DNA of 9,044 bases from Candidatus Woesearchaeota archaeon. Lineage in GTDB: Archaea; Nanobdellota; Nanobdellia; Pacearchaeales; GW2011-AR1. The stretch lies in the NCBI GenBank assembly GCA_012798335.1, contig JAAZNJ010000020.1:1-9044 (forward strand). Direction: 5' to 3'. The position numbers and the translations under genes were made by a program. This document shows positions 5,413-9,044 of the stretch, one piece after another. The notes under the pieces are model-generated. The model did not search any database. It was not told where the DNA came from and saw only the letters and a program-made list of their open reading frames with translations. The number at the start of each line of letters is the position of its first letter. Within the stretch, counting starts at the first letter, position 1.

Positions 5413-7356
5413 TCAGTCTTCTTTATCGTCTTGAACTTTGATAAGATCTGTAACATAATCATCGTCTGCTATTTTTACAATTCTTACTCCTTGTGCTGCT
5501 CTTCCCATAATTCTTATATTTTTGAGATTTGTTCTTATTACCATTCCCTTAGCAGTAGTTATGATTATACCATCTTTGTCATCAACAGAAATTGTAGAAA
5601 CAACCTCTCCTGTTTTTTCACTTACTTTTAAGTTTATTACTCCTTTGCCTGCTCTTGCTGTTTTTCTATAATCTTTAACAGCTGTTCTTTTACCAAATCC
5701 TTTTTTTGTTATTGTTAAAATAGCTTCTGTGTTTAATCTACCTAAACTAACAACTTCATCATCTTTTTCAAGTTTTATTCCTGTAACCCCATAACTATTT
5801 CTTCCTGTTTCTCTTATTTCCTTGCTATTGAATCTAATTGCTTTTCCTTTTCTTGTTGCTAAAGAGATTTCTTCAGAATCTTTGATTACTTCTACTCCTA
5901 TCAAAGAATCAGAATTATCTTCAGGAAGATTCATTGCAATTATTCCAGAAGCTCTTGGATTTGAAAAATGAGACAAAGAAATTTTTTTTACAATTCCTCT
6001 TTTAGTAGCCATAACAAGGTAATCTTCAAAAGATTTAACAGAAATAACACTTGTTATACTTTCATCCTTTAATTCTAATAAATTTACAATTGCTTTTCCT
6101 TTACTATATTTTTCAGCTTCAGGAATGTCATAAGCTTTAAGCCATAGAACTCTTCCTCTTGAAGTAAAAAACATTAAATAATCATGAGTTGAACAAACAA
6201 TCAATTGTTTAACAAAATCTCCTGTTGCTAAATTATTTCCTATGACTCCTTTTCCTCCTCTTTTTTGCTCTTTATACATCTTAATATCTAATCTTTTACA
6301 ATAACCTTTGTCAGTAATTGTTATTACAATTTCTTTATCTTGTATTAAATCTTTTTCAGAAATTTCATTTATTCTGGAAAGAACATTTGTTTTTCTATTT
6401 CCTCCATATTTCTCTTTTAATTCATTAACCTCTTTCACAATTATTTTTAATACTTCTTTAATGTCCCCTAAGATAGTTTCATACTTTGCTATTTTTTCTT
6501 TTAGTTCAATCTGTTCTTTTTTCAAACTTTCTTGCTCTAAAGAAGTTAATTGTTGTAGTTTTGTTTCTAAAACAGCTTGTGCTTGTTTCTTTGTTAAATT
6601 AAAAGTTTTTATTAAGATTTCATTCGCTTCGGCTGTGTTTTTTGATTTTTTGATTAAATCTATTACTTTATCAATATTCTTTAATGCAATAATTAAACCA
6701 TCAACAATTTCAAGTCTTTCTTTTGCTTTTTTTAATTCAAATTTAGTTCTATTCGTAATGATCATTTTTCTATATTTTACATATTCTTCAATTATCTGTT
6801 TTAAATTCAAAACTTTGGGCTGACCATTCACTAAAGTAAGGAGATTAACACTAAAACTATCTTGAAGTCTTGTATACTTAAATAAAGAATTAATCACAAA
6901 ATCAGGACTAGCTCCTTTTCTTAATTCTAAAACAATTCTTATTTTCCCTCTTGAACTTTCATCTCTTAAATCAGATATATCTTTTAATTTTTTATTTTGT
7001 ATTAATTCTGCAATCTGTTGTATGAGGATTGTTTTGTTTAACATATAAGGAATCTCTGTGATAACTAAAGAATCTTTATTCTTGATATTTTCAGTTGTTA
7101 TTCTCCCTCTTATCAAAAGTTTTCCTTTTCCTGTTTTATACAAATTTAACATGTCCCCAAAAACAAAACCTGCTGTTGGAAAATCAGGACCAGTGACTAT
7201 CTTACATAATTCTTCTATGGTTATACTTTCATTTTTTATATAAGCAACAATTGCTTCACAAATTTCTTTTAAGTTGTGCGGTGGAATATTTGTTGCCATA
7301 CCAACAGCAATTCCTGAAGCACCATTGATAATTAAATTTGGAAGTTTTCCTGGCAT
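5413..7356 (-). CDS. gyrA: DNA gyrase subunit A, C-terminal part behind a premature stop
   Basis: The frame is open from 7407, immediately behind the TAA, and runs without a break to 5413 (664 codons; the first ATG is at 7356). The first codons TVKFIPNYDNSLKEPE and then PNLIINGASGIAVGMATNIP continue the GyrA breakage-reunion domain exactly where the N-terminal part stops. A long coiled-coil region (fragment residues about 195-315, counted from 7356) forms the tail of that domain. The C-terminal beta-pinwheel follows with repeated strands such as KRGIVKKISL and ITKKGFGKRT. The GyrA box appears as QKRGGKG (364-370; usual QRRGGKG), which marks gyrase and not topoisomerase IV. This domain wraps DNA so that the A2B2 enzyme can introduce negative supercoils. 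No Shine-Dalgarno sequence precedes the ATG at 7356, so independent translation is unlikely. Together with 7408-7932 it would be one 839-codon gene. Confidence 0.9.
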   Translation of the reverse strand: MPGKLPNLIINGASGIAVGMATNIPPHNLKEICEAIVAYIKNESITIEELCKIVTGPDFPTAGFVFGDMLNLYKTGKGKLLIRGRITTENIKNKDSLVITEIPYMLNKTILIQQIAELIQNKKLKDISDLRDESSRGKIRIVLELRKGASPDFVINSLFKYTRLQDSFSVNLLTLVNGQPKVLNLKQIIEEYVKYRKMIITNRTKFELKKAKERLEIVDGLIIALKNIDKVIDLIKKSKNTAEANEILIKTFNLTKKQAQAVLETKLQQLTSLEQESLKKEQIELKEKIAKYETILGDIKEVLKIIVKEVNELKEKYGGNRKTNVLSRINEISEKDLIQDKEIVITITDKGYCKRLDIKMYKEQKRGGKGVIGNNLATGDFVKQLIVCSTHDYLMFFTSRGRVLWLKAYDIPEAEKYSKGKAIVNLLELKDESITSVISVKSFEDYLVMATKRGIVKKISLSHFSNPRASGIIAMNLPEDNSDSLIGVEVIKDSEEISLATRKGKAIRFNSKEIRETGRNSYGVTGIKLEKDDEVVSLGRLNTEAILTITKKGFGKRTAVKDYRKTARAGKGVINLKVSEKTGEVVSTISVDDKDGIIITTAKGMVIRTNLKNIRIMGRAAQGVRIVKIADDDYVTDLIKVQDDKED

Positions 7357-7407
7357 TAGTTCTGGTTCTTTTAAAGAGTTATCATAATTAGGAATAAATT
7401 TTACTGT

Positions 7408-7410
7408 TTA
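7408..7410 (-). other. gyrA: in-frame TAA that interrupts gyrA
   Basis: The codons around it are GAC AAA TAA ACA GTA AAA. Homology runs on in the same frame on both sides with no base gained or lost. Many GyrA proteins have DKETVDF here, so a single change from GAA explains it. I see no recoding hallmark: the stop is TAA, not the TAG used for pyrrolysine or the TGA used for selenocysteine, and no obvious stable hairpin follows. Confidence 0.85.
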
Positions 7411-7932
7411 TTTGTCTAAGTCTTCTAATAGTTCCATAGAGATAGGCATTAATCTTGTTTCAGTATACCTCATAGCAGCAGGAGGATCACCGTCGATACT
7501 ACCAAAATTACCTTGACCATAAACTAAAGGATATCTTAAAGAAAAATCTTGAGCCATTCTTACCATTGTTTCATAAACAGCGGTATCTCCATGAGGATGA
7601 AATTTACCAATAACATCTCCAACAACTCTTGCTGATTTTTTAGTTTGAGTTCCTGGTTTTAATCCCATTAGATACATAGAGTATAAAATTCTTCTTTGAA
7701 CAGGTTTTAATCCGTCTTCAACAGCAGGAATAGCTCTTGAAACAATAACAGACATAGCATAATCTAAGTAAGCTTTTTTCATTTCCTCTGAAACTTCTGC
7801 AGGAATAACCCGTTTTTCATCTATAATCTCTTCTTCAATTTCTTTATTATCTTCATTTTCATCTTCTTCATTTTTTTCTAATTCTCCTTCTAATTCTTTA
7901 TTAGTTTCTTCATCTAAATCTTCTTTTTCCAT
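7408..7932 (-). CDS. gyrA: DNA gyrase subunit A, N-terminal part ending at a premature TAA
   Basis: These 174 residues start with about 40 highly acidic residues, which ordinary GyrA lacks, followed by the conserved start of the breakage-reunion domain (EEMKKAYLDYAMSVIVSRAIP, from 49). The quinolone-resistance region reads HPHGDTAVYE (112-121), so Thr117 and Glu121 stand at the places of E. coli Ser83 and Asp87. The catalytic Arg155-Tyr156 pair lies in AMRYTETRLM; the tyrosine forms the covalent link to DNA. The part ends in LLEDLDK followed by TAA, where GyrA proteins usually continue with a Glu or Asp. Alone it lacks most of the domain and would not be active. The ATG at 7932 is supported by a strong Shine-Dalgarno sequence and directly follows the zinc ribbon stop codon. 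It is third in the operon gyrB - zinc ribbon - gyrA. Confidence 0.9.
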   Translation of the reverse strand: MEKEDLDEETNKELEGELEKNEEDENEDNKEIEEEIIDEKRVIPAEVSEEMKKAYLDYAMSVIVSRAIPAVEDGLKPVQRRILYSMYLMGLKPGTQTKKSARVVGDVIGKFHPHGDTAVYETMVRMAQDFSLRYPLVYGQGNFGSIDGDPPAAMRYTETRLMPISMELLEDLDK

Positions 7933-8247
7933 TTATGCAACCTCCTCTCCTTTATCATCTAAATATTTCATAAATTCATCTTCTGTTAATTCTTTTTCTT
8001 GTATATTTGTTCCAACCCATTTACATTTATTGCATTCCCATTCTTTTACCTTTTTTCCTTCTTCACCTGTTAAGACAACATGAACATCACTGCTCTTACA
8101 TTTAGGACAAATTTTTATTTTGAAAGTTTTTTCTCCTAAATTTTTAGTTGAAGATTTATTTTTACCTTTAGCTTTCATATATTCTTCTTTAGAATCATAT
8201 CCTTCTTTTATCCAGTCAGGAGTTGATAATTTTGATTTTTTTGCCAT
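7933..8247 (-). CDS. small zinc ribbon protein between gyrB and gyrA
   Basis: The protein has 104 residues. A basic, Lys/Ser-rich N-terminal part contains TPDWIKEGYDSKEEYMKAKG (9-28), with a short DWI/GYDSKEEY patch. A single zinc ribbon follows, ICPKCKSSDVHV at 46-57 and WECNKCKWVG at 70-79 (Cys47, Cys50, Cys72, Cys75; C-X2-C-X21-C-X2-C), resembling TFIIS/RPA12-type and other nucleic acid-binding ribbons. The tail is acidic (ELTEDEFMKYLDDKGEE). There are no membrane segments. It starts 56 bases after the gyrB stop and its TAA touches the gyrA ATG (TAAATG), so it should be produced together with both gyrase subunits. It may be a gyrase- or DNA-associated adaptor or a transcription-factor-like protein; I know no established name for it. 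The domain call is firm; the function is inferred only from context. Confidence 0.8.
   Translation of the reverse strand: MAKKSKLSTPDWIKEGYDSKEEYMKAKGKNKSSTKNLGEKTFKIKICPKCKSSDVHVVLTGEEGKKVKEWECNKCKWVGTNIQEKELTEDEFMKYLDDKGEEVA
7941..7950 (-). promoter_or_regulatory. strong Shine-Dalgarno sequence of gyrA
   Basis: The minus strand reads GGAGAGGAGG, ending 8 bases before the gyrA ATG. It lies inside the last codons (GEEVA) of the zinc ribbon gene. It is the only clear ribosome binding site of this strength in the window and it fixes the gyrA start at 7932. Its presence inside an operon, while operon-leading genes lack one, is the mixed pattern known from archaea. Confidence 0.8.
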
Positions 8248-8270
8248 TTTAATTGATTGATTTTTTGAAT

Positions 8271-8302
8271 TAATATTTTATTAATTAAATTTAAATATTT
8301 AA
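8271..8302 (-). promoter_or_regulatory. AT-only gap between gyrB and the zinc ribbon gene, possible promoter
   Basis: The 56-base gap holds a TATA-like TAAAATAT (plus-strand 8273-8280) about 29 bases from the ATG at 8247, and a perfect 12-base palindrome TTAAATATTTAA at 8291-8302 next to the gyrB stop. Either could start a zinc ribbon-gyrA transcript or bind a regulator. The stretch is almost pure A/T, so both may be chance. Confidence 0.3.
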
Positions 8303-8303
8303 T

Positions 8304-9044
8304 TTAAATGTCTAAATTTGCCTCCTTTGCTTTTTCTGAAATAAATTGACGTCTTGCTAAAACATCGTCTCCCATTAACATTGAAAAAGTTTTATCTGCT
8401 TCAATAGCATCATCAATGAATATCTTTTTAATTTTTCTTGATTTTGGATTCATTGTTGTTTCCCAAAGTTGATTCGCGCTCATTTCCCCTAACCCTTTAA
8501 ACCTTGTAACATTTGTTGTATTAAGTTTTTCTAAAATTTTTTTTAATTCTTCATCGCTATAAACATAATAATCTTTAGATTTTCTAACTCTATACAGAGG
8601 GGGTAAAGCAACATAAATATGCCCATCTTCAATTAATTTAGGCATAAATCTAAAAAAGAAAGTTAATAATAATGTTTTGATATGCTCTCCATCAACATCT
8701 GCATCGCTCATAATTATTATTTTATTATATCTTAATTTTTCATTATTAAATTGTTCCCCTATCCCTGTACCAATAACTGTAATCATATTTGCTATTTCTT
8801 CACTTGAAAGACTTTTAACAGGGCTAGATTTTTCAACATTGAGGATTTTTCCTCTTAATGGTAGTATAGCTTGTTTTTCTTTATTTCTTGCCATTTTAGC
8901 ACTTCCACCAGCACTTTCTCCTTCTACAATATATAATTCAGTATCTTCATTCTTTTTACTAGAACAATCTGCTAATTTTCCTGGAAGCCCCCCTAAAGAA
9001 AATTCATTTTTTCTTCTAACCAAATCTTTAGCTTTTTTTGCAGC
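8304..9044 (-). CDS. gyrB: DNA gyrase subunit B, C-terminal part (start outside the window)
   Basis: The frame is open to the right edge and gives 246 codons up to TAA at 8304-8306; the first seven codons at the edge (AAKKAKD) and the conserved text after them show that 9023 is not a real start. The TOPRIM domain is clear: YIVEGESAGGSAK with the metal-binding Glu, LPLRGKILNVEK, and IIMSDADVDGEHI with the DxD pair that coordinates Mg2+. The C-terminal signature TRFKGLGEMSANQLWETTMNP is the GyrB version. No long insertion as in E. coli GyrB is present. GyrB provides the ATPase (outside this window) and, with GyrA, the DNA-cleavage core that supercoils DNA. It leads the operon with the zinc ribbon gene and gyrA. 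It shows no sign of damage in the visible part. Confidence 0.95.
   Translation of the reverse strand, partial: AAKKAKDLVRRKNEFSLGGLPGKLADCSSKKNEDTELYIVEGESAGGSAKMARNKEKQAILPLRGKILNVEKSSPVKSLSSEEIANMITVIGTGIGEQFNNEKLRYNKIIIMSDADVDGEHIKTLLLTFFFRFMPKLIEDGHIYVALPPLYRVRKSKDYYVYSDEELKKILEKLNTTNVTRFKGLGEMSANQLWETTMNPKSRKIKKIFIDDAIEADKTFSMLMGDDVLARRQFISEKAKEANLDI

Overview
This window looks like a piece of a strongly AT-rich archaeal genome, most probably a small-genome DPANN archaeon (Pacearchaeota/Woesearchaeota-like). That placement is inferred from the promoters, not from a marker gene. Five of the six intergenic starts have a T/A-rich box of the archaeal TATA type centred 24-26 bases upstream of an ATG, with no Shine-Dalgarno sequence between, so their mRNAs are probably leaderless. 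The one clear Shine-Dalgarno sequence lies inside an operon, in front of gyrA. The gyrase genes are of bacterial type, as is usual for archaeal gyrase.

Layout from left to right: the C-terminal end of a RecB-family Fe-S nuclease (+); a decayed small gene (-) directly behind a class I methyltransferase gene (-); a small two-helix membrane protein with no ordinary start codon (-); a divergent pair made of a family S51 peptidase (-) and a P-loop nucleoside/nucleotide kinase-like protein (+); a GT-B glycosyltransferase (-) whose 3' end overlaps the kinase gene; a tryptophanyl-tRNA synthetase-like protein (-); then the operon gyrB - zinc ribbon protein - gyrA (-), with gyrB running off the right edge.

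Two results stand out. First, a perfect 30-base direct repeat (1524-1553 and 5347-5376) lies 18-19 bases upstream of the methyltransferase ATG and of an internal ATG of the TrpRS-like ORF. It contains a BRE/TATA-like core. I read it as a shared promoter and probable regulatory site that puts two genes 3.8 kb apart under common control. It also means the TrpRS-like protein starts 21 codons later than its longest ORF. That protein keeps a four-cysteine pattern like the [4Fe-4S] site of some bacterial TrpRS enzymes, but has an altered HIGH motif, an altered substrate-pocket loop and no C-terminal helical tail. A reworked synthetase plus a methyltransferase under one promoter type is the best candidate here for an undescribed system; its function is unknown.

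Second, gyrA is interrupted by a single in-frame TAA (7408-7410) with perfectly continuous homology on both sides. It is a nonsense mutation, a strain variant, a sequence error or a recoding event. The zinc ribbon gene is locked between gyrB and gyrA, ending on the base next to the gyrA start.
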